Position numbers and translations under genes: made by a program. Of a stretch of 64,000 nucleotides of DNA, positions 25,340 to 33,951 are shown piece by piece. The stretch is from AP-15 sp963787425 (GTDB lineage Bacteria; Pseudomonadota; Alphaproteobacteria; ATCC43930; CGMCC-115725). The stretch is from positions 496,001-560,000 of the forward strand of contig CAWBCV010000004.1 in the NCBI GenBank assembly GCA_963787425.1. Direction: 5' to 3'. Below the pieces are notes generated by a model. It had not been told where the DNA came from. It saw nothing but the letters and a program-made list of their open reading frames with translations, and did not search any database. Within the stretch, counting starts at the first letter, position 1. Every line of letters begins with the position of its first letter.

Positions 25340-26956
25340 TCAGGGCCCTGCGATCGGTTCGAATCCGGGGAGGAGCGGGTTGGCCGGCACTGGCTCGTGC
25401 GGCGCGGCTTGGCCGGGCGAGCCGGGGAGCGGCGTCTTCAAATAAGGGAACGCATTGTCGAAAAAGCTGGCATCGACAATCGCCCCGTCGGTGAAGTCGA
25501 GCCCGCCGGAGGGAGCCTGTGACGGGTTGCCGAAAAGCCCGAGGGTGATCAAGCGCCCCATGGCGACGCGCAAAGTGATGTCGACGAGATCGTCGCCGGG
25601 CCGCCGGCCGTTCGGGTAGCCTGCGGGATCGCCCCCGATCACACCGAGGCGGTTTTGCGACGCCGCCGGGGTCACCGGGGTACTGGTGTTGAGCCGCAGC
25701 ATTTCCGCCGGTTTGACATGCGCCGGCTGGTTGATCCCTGCGATGCCGGTCAGAAATGTCGCTATCAGGTCGGTGCGCGGGAACAGTGTCGGCGCCTGAA
25801 CCCCAGCGCTGGAGAACACGATTTGGACGATCGCGGGGAAGGTCGGGTTGGTGACATAAGTTAGGAACTGCGCATCGTCTTTTGGCTGGCTGGCGTTGAA
25901 CTTGTCCTTGTCCTTCAACCCGATGACGAGCTCATTGACCAGACCCATTCCGAGCCGCGACATCTGGGCGAAGCCATCAGAGTCGGCATTGTCGCGACGA
26001 CCTTCGTCATCGTCCTTGGCCTTACTCGCGGTAGTCCAGGCGCCGATCACCGGATCATTGGCGGTGAGGCAGCTGATCGGCACTTCGAGGATCAGAGAGG
26101 TGATGTTCTTGCTGGCAAGATCGTCCCGCCCGGAATTGGCGAACTGTTCGCCCACGGGATTTGCGTAGTTTATCAGATCGAAGGTCTCGCCCAGATCGAC
26201 GACGAAAGAGTCCTTCCGCTGCCCGGCGAAGACGCGGCCGGTGCCGCAACCCGGAATGCTGATATTATAGATGTGCCCATTGGCATACGCGGCGTATTCG
26301 GGCAGCGTCTTTTGCCCGATATTGTCCACCGGCTTGATAAACTGATCGGCACCCGTGTCGGCGTTGACGATTTTCTGACTGATCCCGTGCCGGATGATCG
26401 AAAGCGAGTAGCTCTCAATGACGTTCAGGTTCGCGGTGTCGTTCGGGTTGCCCCCTGTTCCGATCTGCCCTTTATCGACGAGGGCTATCGGAACGCTGAC
26501 GCCGCCGACGGACAATGCGAGGTTTTGTTGATCGTTGTCAAAGCGAAACTGAAACGTGATGTCCGCTAGCCCGCTGCCCGTGTCGTTGATATGGATCTCA
26601 TATATGGCATGTTCATCAAGCGTGAAATAATTCGGCCCGCCGAACGGGTCTTCCAACGGACTGTAATTGGCGACTAAGGTCACAAAACCATCTCGCCCCG
26701 GCTCGTAGCTGCGGAACATATACAAATCGGTGCCGTCGAGCTTTGGCGTCTTGGTGATCCCGGGCGCCTCGCGATGGCTCGACGCATGGGCGGGACCGGG
26801 CAGCGCCGCCGCGATCCCGGTCGCGATCAATGCCCACGCGATCGTTCGCGCGGCATCAGCAGACGCCGCATATTTCCCACCCATGCTGGCGTTGATCTCC
26901 TCGCGATGCCGCTCGAAGCCGTCGCAGGAACGAATAATGACGGATGAACGCTTCAT
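25340..26956 (-). CDS. DUF4331 family secreted protein
   Basis: 538-residue protein of the DUF4331 family. After a signal region (WALIATGIAAALPGPAHA) comes the family hallmark ASSHREAPGITKTPKLDGTD followed by LYMFRSYEP, then many Asp/Asn-rich beta-strand loops (FRFDNDQQNLALSVGG; VPISCLTANDPVIGAW). The ATG at 26956 has AGGAG seven bases upstream; an internal ATG at 26884 with GAGGAG is an alternative. The biochemical role of the family is not established. It is the first structural gene after the sigma/anti-sigma pair and leads into the TPR and HupE/UreJ genes. Confidence 0.85.
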   Translation of the reverse strand: MKRSSVIIRSCDGFERHREEINASMGGKYAASADAARTIAWALIATGIAAALPGPAHASSHREAPGITKTPKLDGTDLYMFRSYEPGRDGFVTLVANYSPLEDPFGGPNYFTLDEHAIYEIHINDTGSGLADITFQFRFDNDQQNLALSVGGVSVPIALVDKGQIGTGGNPNDTANLNVIESYSLSIIRHGISQKIVNADTGADQFIKPVDNIGQKTLPEYAAYANGHIYNISIPGCGTGRVFAGQRKDSFVVDLGETFDLINYANPVGEQFANSGRDDLASKNITSLILEVPISCLTANDPVIGAWTTASKAKDDDEGRRDNADSDGFAQMSRLGMGLVNELVIGLKDKDKFNASQPKDDAQFLTYVTNPTFPAIVQIVFSSAGVQAPTLFPRTDLIATFLTGIAGINQPAHVKPAEMLRLNTSTPVTPAASQNRLGVIGGDPAGYPNGRRPGDDLVDITLRVAMGRLITLGLFGNPSQAPSGGLDFTDGAIVDASFFDNAFPYLKTPLPGSPGQAAPHEPVPANPLLPGFEPIAGP

Positions 26957-27170
26957 CGAAACTCTCCTGGGTTTGCAGCGGAGCCACGGCCGCTACTCCC
27001 CTCTACGTCCCAGGCGCCCGAATGGATGTCGCGGATCAAATCTTTCGCTCTCGCTGCTCTTCACAAAGCCGTGATGCGGACAAACCCGCGAACAAACGCA
27101 GCCTTCTTTCCTGCCGCTGCTTGCGGCGACCGGCAACGATAGCGGTTAAGGCTGTCGGTCGAGCCCGCGG

Positions 27171-27728
27171 TCAGCGCCCAAGGCCCGCGCCCAGCGGAGC
27201 CGCAGAGTTCCAATGAAGCAAAACGAGCCCGCCGGGGGCGGAGACGATGGTGCCGTGACGGGTGCCCGCCTGCGCGATGGTATAATCGCCGGGGGCATAA
27301 TCCTGCCCGTCGATAGTTACGGCGCCTTCGAGCACGAAACATTCCTCGACCTGCGGGTGATCGTGCTCGGGGTAGACGCAGCCGGGGTCCATGCGCATCA
27401 GGGCCGTGCGTTCGCCGGTCACCGGATCGACGTGAAGCATCTTCAACTTGGTGCCCGGAGCGACATCGAGCCATACGCCGTCGGCTCGACGGCGAGCCGC
27501 AGAAAGCGCGGCGCTGCCGATACGGCGCTGGATCGCTGCCCAGATGGATGCGGGGGGTATCACCGGAGACATCCGCTCCAGCAAAGGCATCAGGCGGTGT
27601 GACCAGCCGTCCACGGCGCGACGAAAGTCAGATTCGGTGCGGATACGTCGCTCCACCGCCGACCGTTCGTCGGCATCGAGCGCTCCCAGCACAAACTCGC
27701 CCGCGAAATCCTCTGACACTTCAGGCAT
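27171..27728 (-). CDS. Anti-sigma factor with RskA-like N-terminus and ChrR-like cupin
   Basis: 185-residue soluble protein. Residues 1-85 match the N-terminal sigma-binding domain of RskA-type anti-sigma factors (EFVLGALDADERSAVERRI; IPPASIWAAIQRRIG). Residues 95-180 form a cupin as in ChrR, with likely metal ligands in PEHDHPQVEECFVLEG and HGTIVSAPGGLVLLHW. There is no membrane segment, unlike RskA, and the zinc-binding HxxxCxxC of ChrR is not seen. Its start overlaps the sigma-factor stop by 8 bases, so the two are translationally coupled. It should hold the sigma factor inactive until the cupin senses a signal; the signal is unknown. Confidence 0.8.
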   Translation of the reverse strand: MPEVSEDFAGEFVLGALDADERSAVERRIRTESDFRRAVDGWSHRLMPLLERMSPVIPPASIWAAIQRRIGSAALSAARRRADGVWLDVAPGTKLKMLHVDPVTGERTALMRMDPGCVYPEHDHPQVEECFVLEGAVTIDGQDYAPGDYTIAQAGTRHGTIVSAPGGLVLLHWNSAAPLGAGLGR

Positions 27729-28251
27729 TCACGTCATCCGGGTCGAGACACTCTTTTAATTTAGCGAGTGCTCGCCGGATTGTCGACTTCATCGTGCCAA
27801 GGGGTACAGCAAAAACCTGGGCGAGTTCAGCATGCGATAGTCCGAAGTAAAAAGCCATCAAGATTGCCTTTGACTGCGTTGCGTCGAGGCGTCTTAAGCA
27901 CCGGTCGATATCGGCCGACACGATATCGTGAGGTGGAACGACTTCTTCGATCTCCTTAAGGTCGGGACTGGGCAGAGGTTGGCTCGCGGACCGCCTCAAC
28001 ATATCGACGCAGGCATGACGGACGATTGACGCCATCCACTGGATTGGCTGCCCCTTGTCGACGTCATAGTGGCCAGACTGCGTCCAAATCCGAACATAGG
28101 CATCGCTGGCGGTATCGGCACGACGCAGCATCCGGCTCGCTATCGCATACAGCTTGCCGCTGGTGATGCGATAGAGCTCGAAGGCTATCTGGTCGCGCAA
28201 CGCGGTTGCGCGGAGCAGCTCCAGCAGGAGCTCCTCGGGCTGTGTCGACAT
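27721..28251 (-). CDS. ECF RNA polymerase sigma factor (SigK/RpoE type)
   Basis: 176-residue extracytoplasmic-function sigma factor. Region 2 is seen as AFELYRITSGKLYAIASRML with DTASDAYVRIWTQSGHYD; region 4 as LDATQSKAILMAFYFGLSHA, ELAQVFAVPLGTMKSTIRRAL (HTH). The ATG at 28251 (MSTQPEELL) is preferred over the longer frame to 28314. It is cotranscribed with and overlaps its cupin-type anti-sigma factor, and the DUF4331-TPR-HupE genes follow on the same strand. It probably drives its own operon and those genes. Confidence 0.85.
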   Translation of the reverse strand: MSTQPEELLLELLRATALRDQIAFELYRITSGKLYAIASRMLRRADTASDAYVRIWTQSGHYDVDKGQPIQWMASIVRHACVDMLRRSASQPLPSPDLKEIEEVVPPHDIVSADIDRCLRRLDATQSKAILMAFYFGLSHAELAQVFAVPLGTMKSTIRRALAKLKECLDPDDVNA

Positions 28252-28432
28252 CTGTCTATCCAATGATCCGCGCGTCGGTGGCCGAAGGTTGATAAGAAAC
28301 GCTGCGAAAAACAAGATGCTGCCGGGTGATGCCCGGAAGCCCGCTCGGCGTCAAGATCTTGGCTCGCCGCTCTGCTACCGTTCGCTCAGCGAGCTGCTAT
28401 TTCAGTCAACCGGGACGGTATAGACCTCGCGG

Positions 28433-28663
28433 GCAGGCAAGGAGTGCGGCGCCGACGCCAATATGACGAAGCTGTTCGCCTCGGAGGCGACCTGGCATGC
28501 CTCAGAGGCGACGATGCAGGCCTACGGCGGCTTCGCTTTTGCCGGCGAATACGACATCGAGCGCAAATGGCGCGAGGCGCGCCTCTACCAGACCGCGCCG
28601 ATCTCAACCAATTTGATCCTCGCTTATATCGGCCAGCACGTGCTCGGCATGCCGCGGTCGTAT
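28433..28663 (+). pseudogene. C-terminal fragment of an acyl-CoA dehydrogenase
   Basis: The plus strand encodes KECGADANMTKLFASEA, QAYGGFAFAGEYDIERKWRE and RLYQTAPISTNLILAYIGQH, ending VLGMPRSY. This is the final ~75 residues of an acyl-CoA dehydrogenase, including the FAD-adenine-contacting QxxGGxGF motif. The normal stop after PRS(F/Y) is replaced by read-through, and everything 5' of about 28433 is missing. It is a remnant. Confidence 0.75.
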
Positions 28664-28821
28664 TGTCCCAGGGGCGATTACCGACGAGCTGAGGCGATAT
28701 CGGCCGGGCCGACCATGATCGGGGATCTTGAACCGGTTCGCGATCTGCCGCTCGAAGGCGCCCGGTCATCGCCGCTTTCGCGGGGTAGCCTTGCGGCCGA
28801 AATCATCTCATCGATGATCGT

Positions 28822-28846
28822 GTCATCCCGGCGAAGGAGGCGATCC
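28822..28846 (+). repeat. Short dispersed palindromic repeat, copy 1
   Basis: GTCATCCCGGCGAAGGAGGC with flanking GATCC resembles the intergenic GTCATCCCGGCGAAGGCCGGGATCC element common in alphaproteobacteria. An inverted partial copy lies about 80 bases downstream. Confidence 0.5.
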
Positions 28847-28926
28847 ATAACCTCACAAATTACTGTAAATAAGCCGTTTTACTCGCTGATGATGCCCTCT
28901 CGTGACCGGTCGTGCACCGGAAAGTT

Positions 28927-28952
28927 GGATCCCGGTCTTCGCCGGAATGGCG
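28927..28952 (-). repeat. Short dispersed palindromic repeat, copy 2 (inverted)
   Basis: GGATCCCGGTCTTCGCCGG followed by AATGGCG is the inverted counterpart of the element at 28822. The 28664-29026 interval otherwise shows no gene. Confidence 0.5.
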
Positions 28953-29026
28953 AGAGGATGTGGGAAGTCGGCGAGCAACGAGATCACACGCGGCTTCGCG
29001 CGAGTGACGGAATTCGAAGAACCGCT

Positions 29027-29285
29027 TCACACCGCCTGGACTGTACCAACGAACACCACCGGCCCGGTAGGCTGATGCGTGGGCGAGCCGCCCACAGGCT
29101 CGATGCTGATCGCGAGCGTCGCGCCATCGCGCAAATCGGGCGGCGGCGGAGCGAGCTTGAGCTCACCGTTCGCGGGGATAACCCCAAGTGACCGCGGTCG
29201 CGTCGCGCCGAGAGGAATGGCCCACAGCTCGAAAGCGCGGTCGCTGGGCGGGGTCGCGCCGGCAACGGCACGCACCAGCAACCCG
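29027..29285 (-). pseudogene. C-terminal fragment of an RskA-type anti-sigma factor
   Basis: The minus strand reads LVRAVAGATPPSDRAFELWA, RSLGVIPANGELKLAPPPPD and ATLAISIEPVGGSPTHQPTG, ending in GPVVFVGTVQAV-stop. This is the conserved extracytoplasmic C-terminus of RskA (anti-sigma-K) proteins. The sigma-binding N-terminus and membrane helix are missing; the 5' end abuts repeat copy B. It is distinct from the cupin anti-sigma factor at 27171, which lacks this domain. Confidence 0.75.
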
Positions 29286-29291
29286 TAGCGG

Positions 29292-29341
29292 GGGTTCGAA
29301 TCCATCTTCCTCCACCGCCGAGTCCATTGCGACCCTGACTT
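29292..29341 (+). repeat. Dispersed repeat copy B, tRNA-3'-end-like
   Basis: The second copy of the 50-base repeat: GGGTTCGAATCCATCTTCCT and so on, about 46 of 50 bases identical to 21779-21828 and in the same orientation. The two copies lie 7.5 kb apart and enclose the dinB/nikR/riboswitch debris, the HupE-TPR-DUF4331-anti-sigma-sigma block and the rskA fragment. Confidence 0.65.
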
Positions 29342-29419
29342 GCGTGCACGTTTCGTGCGTGCACCGAACTGCCACTGCCGCAAGAAGCACGAAGTTGGGT
29401 CGTGATACACCAGGGGGGA

Positions 29420-31233
29420 CGCGGAGCGGGGGGAGAAAGCTTGTTCGCTCCTGCCCCTTCATTCGTCGGGTCGGGGAGACCCTCGTCAGCGAGCCAAGGT
29501 TCGCGGATCCGCCACGGGCGTCGCGTCCACAGCCGGAGGCGGTCGAGGTAGAGATAGATGACGGGCGTCGTGTATAGGGTCAGCAGCTGGCTGACGAGCA
29601 GCCCGCCGACGATCGTAATCCCGAGCGGGCGGCGCAATTCCGCACCCTCGCCGAAGCCGATCGCCAGCGGCACCGCCCCGAACATCGCCGCCATCGTCGT
29701 CATGATGATCGGCCGAAAGCGTTTGAGGCAGGCCTGATAGATCGCGTCGCGTGAGGTCAAACCTAGGTTGCGCTCGGCGTCAAGCGCGAAATCGATCATC
29801 ATGATCGCGTTCTTTTTGACGATGCCGATCAGCAGGATCACGCCAAGCAGCGCCATCAGGTTGAACTCGGAGCCGGTCGCGATCAGCGCCGCGCCGCGCC
29901 GACCCCGGCCGAGGGCAGCGTTGCGAGGATCGTGATCGGATGGATATAGCTCTCGTAGAGCACGCTGAGCACGATATAGACGGCGAGCAGTGCCGCAGCA
30001 ATCAGCAGGGGTTGATGTGCGAGCGATTGCTGAAACGCCCTGGCCGTCCCCTGGAAAGTGCCGTGGATCGAAGCCGGCATGCCGAGCCGGGCCATCCGGT
30101 CGTCGACCGCCGCCGTCGCTTCGCCGAGCGACACGCCCGGCGCGAGATTGAACAAGATCGTCGAGGCGGCGAACTGATCGTCGTGATAGACCGCGATCGG
30201 CGTATGGCCTGCGCCAAAACGGCTGAAGGCGGAGAGCGGCACCATTATTTCCTTAGAGGTGCTGACGGCCGAGCCGGTTGATGTGGCACTGCGTCCGGTA
30301 TTGGCGACCGCATTGGTGGCCGCGTTGCGGGCCACGTCGCCGGCGTTCTGCACCGCGCTCGCGGCTGCGGTGGCTCTTCCTGGGCGGCGTCTTGGCTATT
30401 ACGGTGCCCGACAACGGTTGGGTTCGCTGTGTGCCGCTGACCGCACCCCCGCCGGTGCTGACATAGATCTGGTTCAAGATCTCGGGCGATTGCCGGAACT
30501 CGGGCGCCACCTCCATCACGACGCGGTACTGGTTCTGCGCCTTGTAGATCACCGATACCTGCCGCTGCCCAAAGGCGTCGTAAAGCGTGTTGTCGATCTG
30601 GCCGACGGTGAGCCCGAGGCGCGCCGCGGTGGCGCGGTCGATGATCAGATTGGCCTCGAGCCCCCCTTGCTGCTGGTCGAAGTTGACGTCGGTTAGCAGC
30701 GGCAGACTTTTGAGCGCCGCTGCGATCGTAGGCGCCCACTCGTGGAGCTCGCCGGCGTCTTCGCCAAGCAACGTATACTGGTATCCGGAGTTGCCGGTCT
30801 GCCCGGCGACCTGGACATCCTGATCCGCCCCTAAATAGAGCGACAATAGAGCGACGCGCCGGCAATCTGGTCGAGCTTGGGCCGCAGCCGGTTGGTAACC
30901 TCTTCGGCCGACGCCCCGCGTTCGGACAGCGGCGTCAGTACCACAAAGGCGGATCCGTAGCTGCTGCCTCCGCCGTAGAATCCGGTGACCTTCGCTACGG
31001 CCGGGTCCTGCCGGATGATCTCGACGAACTGCGCCAGCTTCTTCATCATCAATTGAAACGAGACGTTTTGGTCGGCCTGGATGCCGCCCCAGATCAGCCC
31101 ATTATCCTGCTCGGGCATGTACCCCTTTGGAACGTTGACGAAGAGATGGACGGCAAGGCACAATGTCGCCAAGAGGCCGAGCATGACGAGACCCGGCTTT
31201 TGCAATGCCCGGCGCAACGAGCGGTCGTAGACA
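29420..31233 (-). pseudogene. C-terminal half of an RND multidrug efflux pump (MdtB/MdtC-like), frameshifted
   Basis: Four frame-shifted pieces make up the second half of an inner-membrane RND pump. They are, in protein order, VPKGYMPEQDNGLIWGGIQA (31.1 kb), YQYTLLGEDAGELHEWAPTI and RLGLTVGQIDNTLYDAFGQR (30.6 kb), LLIAAALLAVYIVLSVLYES (29.95 kb) and LLGVILLIGIVKKNAIMMID with FGAVPLAIGFGEGAELRRPL (29.7 kb). Breaks lie near 30840, 30370 and 29885. The first ~510 residues are missing; at about 31235 the sequence joins a beta-helix gene fragment. The 3' end also runs on without its normal stop. No membrane-fusion partner is nearby. Confidence 0.8.
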
Positions 31234-31236
31234 TCT

Positions 31237-31740
31237 AGTGCTTTATCTCGGAAACTCTGACGGCACCGCTCCGTTCATTTCAGGATTGATCGAAAACAAT
31301 GTGGTCGCGGACCCGATCGGCTATGGCATGCAGATCAAGTACCAGATCGCGCGACCCGGAGCTGCCTGGCATGCCGGAAGGAGCACAGGCCACCATCATC
31401 AGATATAACGTATTCAAGAAAAGCGGGCGCCCGTCACCTGACGGCAATCGGCCGAACTTGTTGGTAGGGGGCTTTCCAGAAAAGGGCGCGGGCTCGAACG
31501 ATATCTATCAGATCTACGGCAATCTGTTGGTCGACAACCCGCGCGAAGCACTTTTCCAGGGCTCTGGCCGGATCAGTTTCCATGACAACGTTCTGATCGG
31601 CGGAGAGCCGGCCGCTGCGGTTTTTCGCGATCACGATTTGCCGCTGAAACTGGCCGAAGTGTTCGACAACAAGATCTATTCGCCGCATATCGGCATCGAA
31701 TTCGGCAGCCCCGCGTATTCGAGCCGGTCCGAGCTGTTGA
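31237..31740 (+). pseudogene. Fragment of a parallel beta-helix repeat protein
   Basis: Successive short strands VLYLGNSDGTAPFISGLIEN, IIRYNVFKKSGRPSPDG, IYQIYGNLLVDNPREALFQG, ISFHDNVLIGGEPAAAVF and EVFDNKIYSPHIGIEFG are typical of right-handed beta-helix (pectate-lyase-like) surface proteins. A frameshift lies near 31345. Both ends are missing: the left end is a direct junction with the RND fragment, and the right end stops before the convergent gene at 31774. It is a remnant. Confidence 0.6.
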
Positions 31741-31773
31741 GCGATTCGCATCGCCCCAGTAATCCAGTGCCAA

Positions 31774-32223
31774 TTACGAGCGCCCAAAGCCAATCGGTCC
31801 GCCCGCCTCGATACTATCGTTCATCAGTTGCTCGAATTGGCCGGGCGACGACAACGACCGCCGCAGCGAATTGAATTCGAACCCCGGCACCGTTCGCGCC
31901 AGGGCTCGCAGCAGACGGGTGATCATGGGAAAATCCCTTGCGCCGTAGTAGGCAATGTCAGCCGCGAGATCGATTTCATGCTCGATTGCGACGTCGAGCA
32001 AGGCGAGATGGTCATGCAGCGTGGTCGCCGGCGCTTGGCGGATCTCGGCCACGACCGCACTGATGTCGAGCAACAGGCGAGCCTCCCGATCGCGCAGCAG
32101 CGTCACGTCGGCGCCGCGGTCACGTGCCTTCTCTATTATGATGGCGAGCCGATGGCATTCGTTCTCGAGGCTCGCCCAAAGCTCGTGCAGATCGGAGATT
32201 GTAGCATGCACGCCTTGGGTCAC
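31774..32223 (-). CDS. Hypothetical helical protein
   Basis: 149-residue protein with no family recognised. It is predicted largely alpha-helical and hydrophilic, for example ISDLHELWASLENECHRLAI and LHDHLALLDVAIEHEIDLAA, with no signal peptide and no membrane segment. Two Cys-poor, His-containing helices could form a bundle. It is intact, starts with ATG at 32223, and lies about 100 bases downstream of the sciP homologue on the same strand. Codon usage matches a real gene, but function is unknown. Confidence 0.5.
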   Translation of the reverse strand: MTQGVHATISDLHELWASLENECHRLAIIIEKARDRGADVTLLRDREARLLLDISAVVAEIRQAPATTLHDHLALLDVAIEHEIDLAADIAYYGARDFPMITRLLRALARTVPGFEFNSLRRSLSSPGQFEQLMNDSIEAGGPIGFGRS

Positions 32224-32325
32224 AGCCCGATCTTTCTCGCCGACGCCCCCGGATCAAGATTAGTCCTCAGTATTGCAACTTGGCTGTCCAAAACGCGTCA
32301 AAACCAACTCGGGGCGGAACACCCG

Positions 32326-32607
32326 TTATTGCTGCTGATCGTCAGCCTTTGATCGACGGGTGCGGCGAGCCCGAAGGCGAGTGGCCCGTAGTCCGGCGAG
32401 GCCATGGGCGTCGAACGCGCGCTGCCAGTCGAGCAGCTCTTCCTCGGAAAGTGAGTACCGGCGGCAAGCCTCCTCCATAGTGATGGCGCCGCTGCTCAGG
32501 GCTGCGAGGACGGCAGCCTTGCGGCGAACTACCCATCTTTTGGGATTCGGTGGCGGCAGATCAGCCATTGATCGAGGCTGCCCGCTTGTACGGCCGTATG
32601 CATGCAA
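32326..32607 (-). CDS. sciP: DUF1153 / SciP-like transcriptional regulator
   Basis: 93-residue protein containing the whole DUF1153 core: MADLPPPNPKRWVVRRKAAV, SGAITMEEACRRYSLSEEEL and LDWQRAFDAHGLAGLRATRL. In Caulobacter the family member SciP is a small DNA-binding protein that represses CtrA targets. Here the core is followed by a short basic tail (RARRTRRSKADDQQQ) not usual in SciP. The start at 32607 gives GRTSGQPRSMADLPPP, matching the family's N-terminal extension. It sits in an accessory region rather than near cell-cycle genes, so it may be a paralogue of the chromosomal sciP. No binding site could be assigned. Confidence 0.75.
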   Translation of the reverse strand: MHAYGRTSGQPRSMADLPPPNPKRWVVRRKAAVLAALSSGAITMEEACRRYSLSEEELLDWQRAFDAHGLAGLRATRLRARRTRRSKADDQQQ

Positions 32608-32942
32608 CCCGCCGCATCAAGCTCGGACCATATCGTGGGTGCGGACATAATTTCGGCTGCCTATCGGTCCCAGACATGCCCCTCCCGGCGAGCCGCAGCG
32701 GTCGTTATCGCATATTGTCCTCGCTACCACTAAACCTCCGCCTGTTTAGAAGTGGAGAGCGAATTTGTGACTAAACCTGGTTAACTCGACGATTTTGGAT
32801 CGAGCGGACCGTCGGCGCGACCTAGCGGGTGCGGAGGCCGGTCGGCTATTCGCGGCGAGCAGGGCAGATCGGCGCAGCCAAGGATGTTTTTGATACCCGA
32901 GGACGAGCTGCAATGCATATCTTGCTCGGGCTCCTCTACATT
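32608..32942. other. Intergenic stretch without a recognised gene
   Basis: No conserved reading frame, tRNA or structured RNA was recognised between the sciP homologue and the HAD-ATPase fragment. The promoter of sciP should lie in its left part. Confidence 0.4.
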
Positions 32943-33780
32943 CTGCGCGCGATGGCATTGTTGCGACCTGGGAGCCAAACGAAAAGATCGTTCTGGACAC
33001 GATCCGTGACCTTGGGCTCGAGCTGCAGATCGTCTTCAAGGGGGCGGTCATGGTGCTCCCGGCCGGCGTCAACAAGGCAAGCGGGCTCGCTGCGGCGCTT
33101 GCGAGATTGCAATTGTCGCCGCTCAATGTCGTGGGGATCGGCGACGCGGAAAACGACCACGCATTTTTGCGTGCGTGCGGCTGTGCCGTCGCGGTTGCCA
33201 ATGCGCTGCTGATGGTCAAGGCGGACGCCAGATCCTGACGAGCGCGCCTCGCGGCGCCGGAGTCGTGGAGACGATTCGCCAAATCCTTGAAGACGACCTC
33301 GCCGAGATCGCGCCGACGATAGAGCGTCAGACAGTCGAGATCGGGCGCGACCTGGAAGGCGAACCAGTCAGGCTGCATCCGCAATCCGGCGGCCTGCTGA
33401 TCACCGGCACATCCGGCGGCGGCAAATCCACCGCAGCTACCGGGCTCATCGAGAACATCATCGAACGCGGCTTCCCAGCTGTGCGTGATCGATCTGAAGG
33501 TGACTACGCCGATCTCGAAGGCGCTCTGGTCTTGGGCGATGCCAAGTCATCGCCGCGTTTGCCCGAAATTGTCGAGCTTCTCGGCAAACCCGAGCAGAAT
33601 GTCGTGGCCAACCTCCTTGGGGTCAATTTTGCCGAACGGCCTCGCTTTCTATCGGAATTCATGCCGGCCCTGTCCAGCCTTCGCGTTGACACCGCGCGGC
33701 CGCATTGGCCGGTCATCGAAGAGGCCCACCACCTACTGATTGGGGGCTGGAACCGCTGGAAGCGAAGCAGCGCCGCGTCT
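32943..33780 (+). pseudogene. Fragment of a HAD hydrolase-HerA/DUF87 ATPase fusion protein
   Basis: In one frame the sequence reads DGIVATWEPNEKIVLDTIRD, then NVVGIGDAENDHAFLRACG, the C-terminal part of a HAD-IIB phosphatase (Asp pair in GDAENDH). After a slip near 33228 it continues as APRGAGVVETIRQILEDDL and LLITGTSGGGKSTAATGLIE, a Walker A P-loop, and ends at ARPHWPVIEEAHHLLI, the Walker B/DEAH-like region. The N-terminal HAD part and the C-terminal half of the ATPase are missing. A minor slip occurs near 33482 (PAVRDRSEGDYADLE). It is a two-sided truncation of a known fusion architecture. Confidence 0.65.
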
Positions 33781-33951
33781 GCTTGAGATTGTCCACGATC
33801 TATACGGGAGAGGATGCGTTATGGTGCCGAGACGGCAATGTACGGGGTCGCTTCTGCTGCGGGTAAATCTGCGTGTCTGTCTAGTTAAATAGGAGCCGCG
33901 TTGCCGGAAAGTGAGGAAGCTGTCTTTGCTCACAAGTTAGGCTTTACCGCG

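Noticed and set aside
28664..29026. CRISPR-like or regulatory array in the gap after the acyl-CoA dehydrogenase fragment
   Set aside because: Only two inverted dispersed palindromes are present; no regularly spaced repeats.
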